Below are positions 34,611 through 43,526 of a stretch of 64,000 bases of DNA, piece after piece. Made by a program: the position numbers and the translations under genes. Within the stretch, counting starts at the first letter, position 1; every line of letters starts with the position of its first letter. The DNA is taken from positions 62,001 through 126,000 of the forward strand of contig JAHBSG010000004.1 of assembly GCA_019639235.1 (NCBI GenBank), read 5' to 3'. Below the pieces are notes generated by a model that saw nothing but the letters and a program-made list of their open reading frames with translations, did not search any database and had not been told where the DNA came from. Origin of the DNA: Acidobacteriota bacterium. GTDB lineage: Bacteria > Acidobacteriota > Blastocatellia > Pyrinomonadales > Pyrinomonadaceae.

Positions 34611-34695
34611 TCTGTGTCCGCGTTCTGTGAATTCTGTGGTAAGAACCTCGTAACACAACCACAGAACACACAGGCAAAAACACAGAATACACAGA
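34611..34695. repeat. CACAG-rich divergent inverted repeat
   Basis: TCTGTG-rich arm (34611-34640) ending TTCTGTGGT faces ACCACAGAA-containing arm (34658-34695). The arms are oriented opposite to the other CACAGAG copies, so this could be a related but distinct repeat or a strong hairpin after the DUF2585 gene. Confidence 0.6.
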
Positions 34696-34743
34696 CGTAA
34701 GCTCACGAAACCAAACTACGCAGAAATGATCCGATCAATCCGC

Positions 34744-34768
34744 CGGATCTGCCCGATCCGCGTTTTTT
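34744..34768 (+). terminator. Probable terminator after the DUF2585 pair
   Basis: CGGATC/GATCCG stem (34744-34749 with 34755-34760), then CGTTTTTT. Confidence 0.65.
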
Positions 34769-34782
34769 CTTAGAGCAAAAAA

Positions 34783-35574
34783 CTACCTTTCCCCGCGGGC
34801 GGCTTCGACCTGTGTTTCCAGGTCAACGGCAAGCTTCCGCGAGCCCGGCTGGTCAAAGGTCTCGATCCACCGGAGCGATTCATCCAAAACCCTGAGCTGA
34901 TACTCTCGCCATCCCGCTTGTCCGGCGACCGAGCCGAACTCACCGCTGTAATATGCCGTTCGCGGAGCACGGATCTTGTCCGCCAGCTTGCGGTCAACCG
35001 AGAGAAGCATCGTCGGAATGCCGCTCGCTTCGATCCCGCGGGCAAGCACGCCGAGCGTCTGATGGCAAAGCCGCGAGGCCGGGATGAGCAGAGCCGCCTG
35101 CACCTCGTAGCGATGGAGCCGCTCGGCAAGCCGCGGTGCCATTTCATCGGCGACCCGAACCGCATTCGGTATCCACGGGCTGATGCTCCACCAGACCGGA
35201 TTGAGGCTGCCTATCACATTGTTCGCATCGTATTCGTTTAGCCGGTCGATCGGTATCTGGGCATTGCGGTCGAGCTGAACTGCCTTCGGGTCGTAGCCCT
35301 TGGCCGCGTAACGCATATCCTCGGCCGCAAGTTCCTTCGGAAATTCACGAAACTCAAGGTCGCCGTCCTTAGCCTCAAGGTCAAATGGCTCGGTACCTTC
35401 GATGTAGGCACCGGCCGAGCTGATGAGCGCAAGGTTTAGCATCGGCAACGCCCGGCGTACGGGAACAAAAGGAGCGGCCTGGTTCTCGACAAAGGTATAA
35501 CCGCGGAGCTCCTCGTTCGGCGACCAGCGGGCAAGCATCGATTCAAAAAAATCGGCGTTTTCAATGAGTTCCAT
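34783..35574 (-). CDS. GrdB-family (glycine/proline reductase-like) protein lacking the selenocysteine position
   Basis: 263 residues. It matches the GrdB/PrdB-type reductase fold: ALISSAGAYIEGTEPFD, FREFPKELAA, GYDPKAV, NAQIPIDRLNEYDANNVIGSLN and RGIEASGIPTMLL. In glycine, sarcosine and D-proline reductases the redox motif is UxxC or CxxC before HQT; here it reads SRLCHQT, with a normal TCG serine codon in place of selenocysteine/cysteine and no in-frame TGA. Catalysis by the classical selenol mechanism is therefore unlikely; a different or regulatory role is inferred. It is followed by a DUF4149 gene on the same strand upstream. Confidence 0.75.
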   Translation of the reverse strand: MELIENADFFESMLARWSPNEELRGYTFVENQAAPFVPVRRALPMLNLALISSAGAYIEGTEPFDLEAKDGDLEFREFPKELAAEDMRYAAKGYDPKAVQLDRNAQIPIDRLNEYDANNVIGSLNPVWWSISPWIPNAVRVADEMAPRLAERLHRYEVQAALLIPASRLCHQTLGVLARGIEASGIPTMLLSVDRKLADKIRAPRTAYYSGEFGSVAGQAGWREYQLRVLDESLRWIETFDQPGSRKLAVDLETQVEAARGER

Positions 35575-35580
35575 ATTTTC

Positions 35581-36108
35581 CTAGACCTTAAAGTCCTTGA
35601 GCGGATCGAAATCGACCACGTTGTCCTTTTTCTTTGCGCTGAATTTTCGGTTGGCGATGATGAAAAAGACGATCAACGCCGCCGCCATCGCCGCCATCAG
35701 CACCCAGACCGAATATTCGTGCATCTGGTTAAATTGAACGCGGAGCGGGTCGTCAACGGCCACCTGGTCGATCGGCTTGCCCATTTCGTTGCGGAGCAGC
35801 ATAAGCCACCAGCCGATGACGAACTGCCCGATAGCGGTCGCAACCGCGAGGACCAGCAGAACGATGCGTTCCGTCCAGAGCCAGAAGCGGTTCACCGAGG
35901 CCTGACCGACGAGCGAAGTTGCCAGCAAGATCAGGGCGATCACAAGGCCGCTGTAGTTCACGATCGCCAGCGTCCGGTTGACCATTGCCCCGGCCAACTC
36001 ACGCTCAGGCAGCACCGCGAAGGCACTCTGCGCAACGAATATGAAAAACACCGCCGCACCGAGCCAGATCGCAGTCAAAAGCAGGCGAATATCGGAGAAA
36101 AACTTCAT
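35581..36108 (-). CDS. DUF4149 membrane protein
   Basis: 175 residues with four membrane helices (about 8-28, 52-72, 80-100, 135-155). WLGAAVFFIFVAQSAFAVLP near the start and a conserved asparagine-rich region are typical of DUF4149 proteins. Function unknown. It ends 6 nt before the GrdB-family gene start and is probably its operon partner. The C-terminus is charged (SAKKKDNVVDFDPLKDF). Confidence 0.85.
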   Translation of the reverse strand: MKFFSDIRLLLTAIWLGAAVFFIFVAQSAFAVLPERELAGAMVNRTLAIVNYSGLVIALILLATSLVGQASVNRFWLWTERIVLLVLAVATAIGQFVIGWWLMLLRNEMGKPIDQVAVDDPLRVQFNQMHEYSVWVLMAAMAAALIVFFIIANRKFSAKKKDNVVDFDPLKDFKV

Positions 36109-36177
36109 TTCCGTAAATTAGAACAACGAAACCGTATTATCTCGATTTTACGGTGAAAGGGCAAAAGGCCCGCGTCT

Positions 36178-36996
36178 CTAACCGAAAAGCCGTTTCAGGT
36201 TTTCGGCAGCTTTAAGCCGGAGAAGTCCAAGGGCGGTCACTTCGCCGAAGTGGACGGCCGCCTTTTTGTAGAACTCGGTCCGTTCGCCGAGCCCGAGCGA
36301 CTTTCCTGCAGCGTATTTCAGGCCGAAGTCACGGCTGCCTTCGGCATTTGCCGCATGCTGCCTGTAGAGCACGGTCGGCTCATTGATGTAGCCGATCTTG
36401 CCCAACTTTGCCGCGTTAACGGCGACCCAATGGTCGTGCATCATTTCCGGAAGTGCAAAGGGAAGCGAAGCCCGAGCCGCGGCACGGTTTGCGAGGATCG
36501 TGCAGCCGGTTACGACATTCTGCGCCAGCAAGCGCTTCCAATCCTGCGAGACCTCCGGCCGCAGCCGCTGATAATGCCAGAGCGAATCGTCGATCGTCTC
36601 AAGTTGCTCGTTCACAACCCTGAGATCCGAAAAAACGAGCAGCGGTTCGGTCTTAGTTGACGAACTCTCAAGCTTCTTGATCGCCTCTATCGAACGCTCG
36701 ATCTTCTCCGGCAGCCAAACGTCGTCCTGATCGGCGAACATAAAATACTCGCCTTCGCTCGCTTCGAGCAGCCGCATAAAAGAACGCCGCAGGCCGAGGT
36801 TGCCTTCGCCGTCGCCAAGCAGCCTGACCCGCTCGTCCTCGCGGCAAAACTCCTCGATCAGCGCAAGCGTATGGTCGGACGAACCGTCGTCGCGGACAAC
36901 AAGCCGAAATTCGGAAAAGGTCTGCCCGAGTATCGAGCGGACCTGCTCGCCGAGGTAACGCTCGCCGTTAAATGTTGACATCAGGATGTCGATCAT
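36178..36996 (-). CDS. Glycosyltransferase family 2 protein
   Basis: 272 residues from the ATG at 36996; a longer frame reaching 37086 overlaps the divergent gene start and is not preferred. GT-A fold: IDILMSTFNGERYLGEQVRSIL, RDDGSSDHT and the DxD-containing FADQDDVWLP at about residue 85. The C-terminal half resembles rhamnosyl- and other GT2 enzymes. It belongs to the exopolysaccharide block, divergent from the GT4 gene at 37079. Confidence 0.9.
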   Translation of the reverse strand: MIDILMSTFNGERYLGEQVRSILGQTFSEFRLVVRDDGSSDHTLALIEEFCREDERVRLLGDGEGNLGLRRSFMRLLEASEGEYFMFADQDDVWLPEKIERSIEAIKKLESSSTKTEPLLVFSDLRVVNEQLETIDDSLWHYQRLRPEVSQDWKRLLAQNVVTGCTILANRAAARASLPFALPEMMHDHWVAVNAAKLGKIGYINEPTVLYRQHAANAEGSRDFGLKYAAGKSLGLGERTEFYKKAAVHFGEVTALGLLRLKAAENLKRLFG

Positions 36997-37078
36997 CCGC
37001 CGACAGGATATGCCATCAGGTTTCGGTTTCCCAAACTTTCGCGATACGATTCTTTTTTCGCCCTCGCTCGGCCACTTT

Positions 37079-38179
37079 ATGCGCATCGCTATACTCGGAA
37101 CCCGCGGAATACCGGCAAACTATGGCGGCTTTGAGACATTTGCCGAGCAGCTCGCGACCCGGCTTGTCTCCCGCGGCCACCAGGTGACCGTCTATTGCCG
37201 CTCGCACCACGTCCCGAAGGAGATGAAGGAGTATCGCGGCGTCCGGCTTGTCGTTTTGCCGACGCTCAAGCATAAATATCTGGATACGGTCGTGCACAGC
37301 TATCTTTCGGTGATGCACGCGATATTTCAGCGGTTCGATGCCGTACTGATCTGCAATGCCGCAAATGCCATTTTTATCCCGAAGCTGACGTGGACCGGCA
37401 CGCCCGTCGCGATCAATGTTGATGGCCTTGAGCGGAAGCGGAAAAAGTGGAACAAGCTCGGGCAGATGTACTATGCGCTCGGCGAGCGGGCGTCGGTCTG
37501 GTTCGCGACCGAGGTCGTGACCGATGCGAAGGCGATCTACGACTATTATCTGGCCGAATATGGAGTTGATTCGACGATGATCGCCTATGGTGCCGACGTT
37601 GAGCGAAAGCTTGACGCCGAAGCCATCAAGGAGTTTGGAGCTCAGCCCGAGGATTATTTTCTCTATGTTTCGCGGCTTGAGCCCGAGAACAATGCCGCGA
37701 TGGTCATCGAGGCTTTTCGCCGGACCGAGACCAAGCGAAAGCTTGTCATTGTCGGCGATGCGCCGTATGCCGAGGACTACAAAAAGCACCTTCGCGAACT
37801 TGCCGGCGACGACCCGCGAATCATCTTCACAGGCTTCGTCTTTGGCTCGGGGTATAAGTCGCTCCAGCAGAACGCCTACGTTTACATCCACGCCACCGAG
37901 GTCGGCGGAACGCACCCGGCGTTGATAGAGGCGATGGGCTACGGAAACTGTGTATTGGCGTATTCAACGGTTGAGAATATCGAGGTCGTCGGCGACGCGG
38001 CCCTGCCGTACGAGACCGCCGAGGAACTTTCGCGGCTCATCGGCGAACTCGACGCCGACTCCTCTCGGGTTGCGGAGTACAGGGCAAAAGCACAGCAACG
38101 CGTCGAGGCCGAATACAGTTGGGACTCGATAACTGACCGCTACGAAGCACTCTTCGAAAAGCTCGCCGCGAGGAAATGA
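37079..38179 (+). CDS. Glycosyltransferase (DUF1972/GT4 type)
   Basis: 366 residues from the ATG at 37079, which begins the typical MRIAILGTRGIPANYGGFETFAEQL; a longer frame starting at 36986 overlaps the divergent GT2 gene. N-terminal DUF1972 domain (about 1-170, with GGFETFAEQL), then a GT-B C-terminal domain with VSRLEPENNAAMVIEAF and THPALIEAMGYG. Homologues transfer rhamnose and other sugars in O-antigen or exopolysaccharide assembly. Overlaps the next gene by 4 nt. Confidence 0.92.
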   Translation: MRIAILGTRGIPANYGGFETFAEQLATRLVSRGHQVTVYCRSHHVPKEMKEYRGVRLVVLPTLKHKYLDTVVHSYLSVMHAIFQRFDAVLICNAANAIFIPKLTWTGTPVAINVDGLERKRKKWNKLGQMYYALGERASVWFATEVVTDAKAIYDYYLAEYGVDSTMIAYGADVERKLDAEAIKEFGAQPEDYFLYVSRLEPENNAAMVIEAFRRTETKRKLVIVGDAPYAEDYKKHLRELAGDDPRIIFTGFVFGSGYKSLQQNAYVYIHATEVGGTHPALIEAMGYGNCVLAYSTVENIEVVGDAALPYETAEELSRLIGELDADSSRVAEYRAKAQQRVEAEYSWDSITDRYEALFEKLAARK

Positions 38180-39831
38180 TCAGCCGGATAAAAAAGGCTT
38201 TGCGGACCATTCGGCGGGAAGGCATCTCGGCCGGCTACTCGGCCTTTCTCCGGCAGATAGATAAAGGCCGCCGCGACCGCGAATACCGCACCTGGGCCGA
38301 GCGGTACGATACGCTCGACGATGCCGGCCGCGAACGGCTTCGCGGGATCGCCGCCGAACTGAAAGACGCGCCGCTGATCTCCGTGCTGATGCCGGTCTAT
38401 AACGTCGAGGAGCGTTTCCTCCGCGATGCGATCGGCTCCGTCCGGGCACAGATCTACCCGAATTGGGAGCTATGCATCGCCGACGACGCCTCGACCGAAC
38501 CGCACGTCCGCCGTGTGCTCGAAGAACTTGCCGCACAGGATGCTCGAATTCGCATCACGTTTCGCGAAAAGAACGGCCACATCTCCGCCGCCTCAAACAC
38601 CGCACTCGAAATGGTCCGCGGCGAGTTCACCGCCCTGATGGACCACGACGACCTCCTCACCGAGGACGCGCTTTTGCAGGCGGCGCGTGTCATCACCTCG
38701 CGGCCGGAAGTGAATCTGATATACAGCGACGAGGACAAGATCGACGCAAACGGCGTGCGGTTCCAGCCGATGTTCAAGCCCGATTGGAGCCCCGAGCTGA
38801 TGCGTTCTCTCAACCTCATCACGCACCTGTGCGTTTTTCGGACCGAGGTCCTCCGGGCGATCGGCGGCTTTCGCGTTGGCTTTGAGGGCAGCCAAGATTA
38901 CGACCTTTCGCTGCGGTTTATTGACCGCATCTCGCCGGAGACGATCATCCACGTTCCGCACGTGCTTTACCATTGGCGGGCGATCCCCGGCTCGGTCGCA
39001 CTTGATAGCGGCGAAAAGACCTATGCCCACGAGCGGGCACGCACCGCACTCACGGAACACTACCGCCGCAACGGCATCGCGGCCCGTGCCGTCCGCGGCC
39101 GCGGCGAGCTGCACCGGCCGGAGTTTCTTACCGAGCCGCCGACGGTTTCGGTGATACTTTGGGGCGAGGGGAGTTCTGATATCGAACTTGGACGCGTTCA
39201 TGAGGTTCGCGAAGCCGCAGGCGATGTCGCCTCGATTCTTCGTGAATCCGCCGAAGCCACGGGGGATGTTTTCGTTTTTCTCCATCGCGATAGCGGCGAG
39301 CTTTCAGCGAACTTTTTTGCGGAGCTTGCTCACCGATCCGCGATCAAAGGTGTCGGTGCGGTCGGGCCGAAGCTGCTTGACGCGAACGGGAAGATCGCGA
39401 ACGCCGGTTTCGTTTTAGGCATAATCAACGGAATCGGCCGGCCGCATCGCGGCATGCGGCGTGCTGACCTTGGGCCGTTCGTCGGCCTCGCGGCGGATCG
39501 CAACGTCTTGGCACTTACGCTTGCTGCGATGGCGGTCGAGCGGAAAACGTTCGCCGAAGCGGGCGGGCTCGATGATAGTTTCGGCGACCCGGTTTCGTCC
39601 GGCATCGACCTTTGCCTGCGGTTTCACGCGGGCGGGAAGCGAAACGTCTGGACGCCATGTGCCGAGGCGACGTGGGCAAATGCGTCGAACAATGTCGTGG
39701 AAGAAAGTATTGCCGGGCTCCGCGCCCGATGGCAGGAGTATTTCGACCGCGATCCGTATTACAATCCGAACCTGACGGCCGAAGGCGAAGGCCTCGGCTT
39801 TGCCGAGCCGCCGCGGATATCGAGAAATTGA
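38176..39831 (+). CDS. Glycosyltransferase family 2 protein, two-part
   Basis: 551 residues. Residues about 65-290 form a GT-A domain: LISVLMPVYNVEERFLRDAIGSV, ADDASTEPHV, MDHDDLL and YSDEDKID. The C-terminal third (about 320-545) is a second, degenerate glycosyltransferase-like domain with VGPKLLDANGKIANAGFV and FGDPVSSGIDLCLRFH. Proteins of this layout are common in O-antigen and exopolysaccharide loci. It overlaps the upstream GT4 by 4 nt and precedes the WbaP-like transferase. Confidence 0.9.
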   Translation: MISRIKKALRTIRREGISAGYSAFLRQIDKGRRDREYRTWAERYDTLDDAGRERLRGIAAELKDAPLISVLMPVYNVEERFLRDAIGSVRAQIYPNWELCIADDASTEPHVRRVLEELAAQDARIRITFREKNGHISAASNTALEMVRGEFTALMDHDDLLTEDALLQAARVITSRPEVNLIYSDEDKIDANGVRFQPMFKPDWSPELMRSLNLITHLCVFRTEVLRAIGGFRVGFEGSQDYDLSLRFIDRISPETIIHVPHVLYHWRAIPGSVALDSGEKTYAHERARTALTEHYRRNGIAARAVRGRGELHRPEFLTEPPTVSVILWGEGSSDIELGRVHEVREAAGDVASILRESAEATGDVFVFLHRDSGELSANFFAELAHRSAIKGVGAVGPKLLDANGKIANAGFVLGIINGIGRPHRGMRRADLGPFVGLAADRNVLALTLAAMAVERKTFAEAGGLDDSFGDPVSSGIDLCLRFHAGGKRNVWTPCAEATWANASNNVVEESIAGLRARWQEYFDRDPYYNPNLTAEGEGLGFAEPPRISRN

Positions 39832-39885
39832 AGAGATAATAAGACTCTGAAAGAGGACCTAACGACAACCGAAACCCCGCGAATT

Positions 39886-41361
39886 GTGCCGGCATTTGTG
39901 ATGCCGCTGTTCACCGTGCTTATCGGTGCGGCCGATGCCGCTCTTGCCGGCGGAGCGCTGATCGCGGCGTTCGTTGTTCGCGAAGGCCTGCCCGTGCTTT
40001 CGGAAACCGCGTGGGCATGGTCGCAGGAGTTCGTGCCCTATGCGGGCGTCTTTTGGTTTGCGATGGTGGTTCGCGTCGCGCTTCTCGCCTATGAGGGCGT
40101 CTATCGCTTCAAGGGAGCGTTCTCTTATTCGCGTGAGGCCGCGAAAGTCGTCAAGGCCGTTGCCATTGGCTCGCTTCTGATCGTCGCGTGGGCGTTCCTC
40201 TTCCGCGGCGGTTATGCCTTTCGCGAGTTCTCATATTCTCGCGGCGTTTTCCTTCTCGATTTTGCATTCGCACTTGCATTCTTCTTGGCGTTTCACCTGC
40301 TTGTCCGTTGGGCGCAGGCTCGTATCCGCAGCCGCGGCGTGAACCTGCTCCCGACGCTTATTGTCGGCACGAACGCCGAAGCCGCCGGCACCATCGCCGA
40401 ACTTCGCGATCGGCTCGGGCTCGGTTATCGGGTCGCCGGCGTTGTTGCGACCGGCGATAATTCCGAAAGCGAATTTGCCGGAGTCCCGATCGTCGGCAGC
40501 TTTGCCGAATTGCCCGAGCTCATCCGCCGCTACGGCATCCAGGAGGTGATCATCACCGAGCCCGCCATTGGCAGCGAGCGGCTTTTTGATTCGATGATGG
40601 AGGTCGGCCGCGACCATCGCGTCGAGTTCCGTTTTGCACCGAAGCTCTTCGACCTGCTGCCGCAGAAAACGGCCGTCGAACAGATCGGCGTGCTGCCGAT
40701 GGTTCGGCTTTTTCGCGAGCCGCTTTCCGATGCCGGCCGACTCGTCAAGCGTGTATCGGACATCATTATCTCACTCGCCGCGATCATCGTGCTTTCGCCC
40801 GTTCTAGCCTTCGTCGCACTCGCCGTCCGGCTAAGCTCGAGCGGCCCGATATTCTTCCGGCAGGAACGCGTCGGCATGGACGGCCGCGTTTTTCTTTGCC
40901 TGAAGTTTCGGACGATGTTTGCAGATGCGGACGTCGAACTTCACCGTGAGGCGTATCGCAAGAACATTTCCGGCGAGGCCGCAGGCGAGGGCGAGATCTA
41001 CGGCAAGGTCGCCAATGACCCGCGAATCACACCCGCGGGCCGATGGATAAGACGCTGGAGCCTCGACGAACTTCCGCAGCTTTTTAACGTTCTCCGCGGC
41101 GAGATGAGCATCGTCGGGCCGCGGCCGCCGATACCCTATGAGGTCGAGGAATACGACATCCGCCACCGCAAGCGGCTCGATATGAAGCCCGGCATCACCG
41201 GGCTCTGGCAGGTCTCCGGCCGCAATCGCCTGACCTTTGAGGAAATGGTCGGCCTTGATATCTTCTACATTGAGAACTGGTCCGTCTGGCTCGACCTGAA
41301 GATCATTTTCCTGACGCTGCCCGCAATTTTCCGCGGCGATGGAGAGCGAACCGAGCGATGA
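39886..41361 (+). CDS. Polyprenyl-phosphate sugar phosphotransferase (WbaP/exopolysaccharide type)
   Basis: 491 residues from a GTG at 39886. Four to five N-terminal membrane helices (about 8-145), a CoA-binding-like Rossmann domain (about 155-270), another membrane or re-entrant helix (about 290-315) and the bacterial sugar transferase domain: FRQERVGMDGRVFLCLKFRTM, RRWSLDELPQLFNVLRGEMSIVGPRPP and the GITGLWQVSGR end block. It starts repeat-unit synthesis by placing a sugar-1-phosphate on undecaprenyl phosphate. Last gene of the exopolysaccharide block; overlaps prmC by 4 nt. Confidence 0.93.
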   Translation: MPAFVMPLFTVLIGAADAALAGGALIAAFVVREGLPVLSETAWAWSQEFVPYAGVFWFAMVVRVALLAYEGVYRFKGAFSYSREAAKVVKAVAIGSLLIVAWAFLFRGGYAFREFSYSRGVFLLDFAFALAFFLAFHLLVRWAQARIRSRGVNLLPTLIVGTNAEAAGTIAELRDRLGLGYRVAGVVATGDNSESEFAGVPIVGSFAELPELIRRYGIQEVIITEPAIGSERLFDSMMEVGRDHRVEFRFAPKLFDLLPQKTAVEQIGVLPMVRLFREPLSDAGRLVKRVSDIIISLAAIIVLSPVLAFVALAVRLSSSGPIFFRQERVGMDGRVFLCLKFRTMFADADVELHREAYRKNISGEAAGEGEIYGKVANDPRITPAGRWIRRWSLDELPQLFNVLRGEMSIVGPRPPIPYEVEEYDIRHRKRLDMKPGITGLWQVSGRNRLTFEEMVGLDIFYIENWSVWLDLKIIFLTLPAIFRGDGERTER

Positions 41362-42209
41362 ACGTTGCCGACGCGATAACTTTTGCAACGGAAGCATTGC
41401 GGACGGCGGGAACGCCTGAACCCGCCCGCGACGCCAAGGTCCTTCTCGCCCATTCGCTCGGCAAGCAGAAGACGTTCCTTATCGCATATCCTGAGTTCGA
41501 TCTGACGGACGAGCAGCAAGACCGGTTCAGCACGGTTACCGAGCGGCGTGCCGGCCGCGAACCGCTTCAGCATATTCTCGGCCGGCAGGAGTTTTACGGA
41601 CGCGATTTCCGTGTCTCGCCCGATGTGCTGATCCCGCGGCCGGAAACCGAAGCGATCGTCGAACTCGCCGTCCGCTTTCTCGCCGATCGGCCTGAGCCTC
41701 GCTTTCTCGATATCGGCACCGGTTCCGGCTGCATCGCCGTTTCCGTCGCCGCCGAGCTTCCCGCGGCCCGCGGCCTGGCCACGGATATCTCGCCTGCGGC
41801 TCTCGCCGTCGCCCGCGAGAATGCCGAAACCCATGGCGTTGCAGATCGTGTCAGCTTTACCGAGGCCGACCTCTTCGGCCCGGCCGGCGGTGCGGAATTT
41901 GACCTCATCGCGTCCAATCCGCCCTACATTCCGCTCGAAGAGTTTCGTGTGCTCGAGCCCGAGGTTCGCGAGTTCGAGCCGCGGTCTGCCTTGACCGATG
42001 AAGGCGACGGGCTTGCGATAATTCGGGAGATCGTATCCCGAGCCCCGCAGCACCTGAAACCCGGCGGAAAGCTCCTCGTCGAGATCGGCTTCGGTCAATC
42101 CGAGAGCGTCGCGGCGATGATCGACACCTCCATGTGGCCCGAACACGCGTTTCACAACGACCTGCAGGGCATTCCCCGGATCCTCGAAGCCACCCTTATT
42201 TCGCTCTGA
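41358..42209 (+). CDS. prmC: Peptide chain release factor N5-glutamine methyltransferase
   Basis: 283 residues. PrmC/HemK: helical N-terminal domain with REPLQHILGRQEFYG, LIPRPETE, the SAM-binding FLDIGTGSGCIAV (about 117-129) and the catalytic NPPY at 187-190. It methylates the GGQ glutamine of release factors RF1 and RF2. Its start overlaps the WbaP-like gene although the functions are unrelated. Confidence 0.95.
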   Translation: MNVADAITFATEALRTAGTPEPARDAKVLLAHSLGKQKTFLIAYPEFDLTDEQQDRFSTVTERRAGREPLQHILGRQEFYGRDFRVSPDVLIPRPETEAIVELAVRFLADRPEPRFLDIGTGSGCIAVSVAAELPAARGLATDISPAALAVARENAETHGVADRVSFTEADLFGPAGGAEFDLIASNPPYIPLEEFRVLEPEVREFEPRSALTDEGDGLAIIREIVSRAPQHLKPGGKLLVEIGFGQSESVAAMIDTSMWPEHAFHNDLQGIPRILEATLISL

Positions 42210-42394
42210 TCGCCTCATCACAATTGAATTACTTGCCTTTTTTTGCGTTTTGGGGTTACTATTAGGCAGTTCCTCAAACATTAGTTGCGGGCTTCGCGGC
42301 CTGTATTTTAGAAGCCTCAACTGTTGATCGACGATCTGGACGCGATCATTTGTTTTGAGAGGCCCTGACAGATCTTTACTTGGAGGTTACGAAG

Positions 42395-42583
42395 ATGCTT
42401 TACGTTCTATTAGCGATCGTCTCGATGCTGATCGCCGCAGTTTCGCTCTATCAGTATGTTCAAACGGCGAGCACACTCTACATCATTCTGACCTTTGTTT
42501 TCGTTGCCGCCACGGTAATTTTCGGGGCGGTGTTCTTCTCGGGTCGGGTGAATAAGACCGAGGATATTCACATCACCGAATAG
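42395..42583 (+). CDS. Small two-helix membrane protein
   Basis: 62 residues from the ATG at 42395; GGAGG at 42382-42386 gives 8-nt spacing and excludes the upstream TTG. Two membrane helices (about 2-20 and 28-49) and a short acidic tail. Function unknown. A terminator follows at 42619, so it is a single-gene transcript. Confidence 0.65.
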   Translation: MLYVLLAIVSMLIAAVSLYQYVQTASTLYIILTFVFVAATVIFGAVFFSGRVNKTEDIHITE

Positions 42584-42618
42584 CGGGCCGTCGGTTCGCA
42601 TTACGGTCAAATGAGAAT

Positions 42619-42649
42619 GGCAGGCGTTTTCTGTTAGCGCCTGCCTTTT
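42619..42649 (+). terminator. Rho-independent terminator
   Basis: Perfect 8-bp stem GGCAGGCG/CGCCTGCC (42619-42626 with 42638-42645) followed by TTTT. Confidence 0.85.
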
Positions 42650-42704
42650 GACTTTCGCACGCCATCGGAAATTCGTTTATCGCGGTTTCGGGCCCGCCGC
42701 GAAT

Positions 42705-42733
42705 GTTGACAAAAAGGTAAGGATTAGTAAACT
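42705..42733 (+). promoter_or_regulatory. Promoter of nfu with the same motif as the rrf2/suf promoter
   Basis: TTGACA (42706-42711), 16-nt spacer, TAAACT (42728-42733). The segment 42705-42722 reads GTTGAC-AAAAAG-GTAAGG and closely matches the rrf2 upstream motif (CTTGAC-CAAAAA-GTAATG), again overlapping the -35 box. Confidence 0.5.
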
Positions 42734-42759
42734 TATATTTGAAGCAGATAAGTTGAGAA

Positions 42760-43326
42760 ATGCCAAAGATCGCCGACATCCAGGAAACACCGAACCCGAA
42801 CGCCGTTAAGTTCATTTTGAAAGAGCCGGTCTCGTTCGGCACTTCCCATTCCTTTAAGAACGCCGAAACGGCCAAGGACGACCAGTTCGCCGCCTCGATC
42901 TTTGAGGTCGGCAACGTCGTTTCCGTTTTTTACATGGACAAGATGGTGACGGTCGAAAAGACCGATGACGCCGAATGGGACGAGATACTGCCCGAGCTTG
43001 CCGTGCCGATCCGTGCGGCCGAGCCGGTCGCGAACGGGAACGGCAACGGAAGTGCGGCAAAGGCGGTCGGCGGTGCGATCGCTGCGGCTCTCGATGACGA
43101 CCCGGTCATTCGCGAGATCGACGCCCTGCTCGACGACCGCATTCGCCCCTATCTGGCAAGCGACGGCGGCTGGCTTGAGATCGTCGGCCTTGAGGAATCA
43201 ACGCTTAAGATCCGCTATCAGGGAGCCTGCGGCAGCTGCCCGAGTTCGCTGACCGGAACCTTGATGGCGATCGAAAATATGATCCGCGAAGAGATCGACC
43301 CGAACATCGAGGTCATCGCCGTCTAA
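42760..43326 (+). CDS. NfuA/NifU-type Fe-S carrier protein
   Basis: 188 residues. N-terminal Nfu_N-like domain (about 1-85, with [13 protein letters not shown]), a glycine/asparagine linker (about 88-100), then a NifU C-terminal domain with [12 protein letters not shown] and GACGSCPSS; the CxxC pair is Cys157-Cys160. Nfu proteins receive Fe-S clusters from the SufBCD scaffold and deliver them to enzymes. It is encoded away from the SUF locus, but its promoter carries the same motif as the one before rrf2, which supports co-regulation. Confidence 0.93.
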   Translation: MPKIADIQETPNPNAVKFILKEPVSFGTSHSFKNAETAKDDQFAASIFEVGNVVSVFYMDKMVTVEKTDDAEWDEILPELAVPIRAAEPVANGNGNGSAAKAVGGAIAAALDDDPVIREIDALLDDRIRPYLASDGGWLEIVGLEESTLKIRYQGACGSCPSSLTGTLMAIENMIREEIDPNIEVIAV

Positions 43327-43370
43327 AAGGACTCAAAGTCTCCCCCAAGTCTTTACCTTTCAATAATTTC

Positions 43371-43400
43371 TTGACATTTGGGCTCTTCCTTCGCCATAAT
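43371..43400 (+). promoter_or_regulatory. Sigma-70-like promoter
   Basis: TTGACA (43371-43376), 18-nt spacer, CATAAT (43395-43400). It lies about 125 nt before the GTG start of the next gene, leaving a long leader. Confidence 0.7.
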
Positions 43401-43526
43401 CCTCTTTGGGCGTCGGTTCACCGGGCAGCTGTCGTTCCAGCCTCAGAAATCACCTTCCGTACTTTCATAACTGCCTTTAAAATGTTGTGAACCGGCCTTT
43501 TAATTGCTTTTGGAGGATCTTGAATA

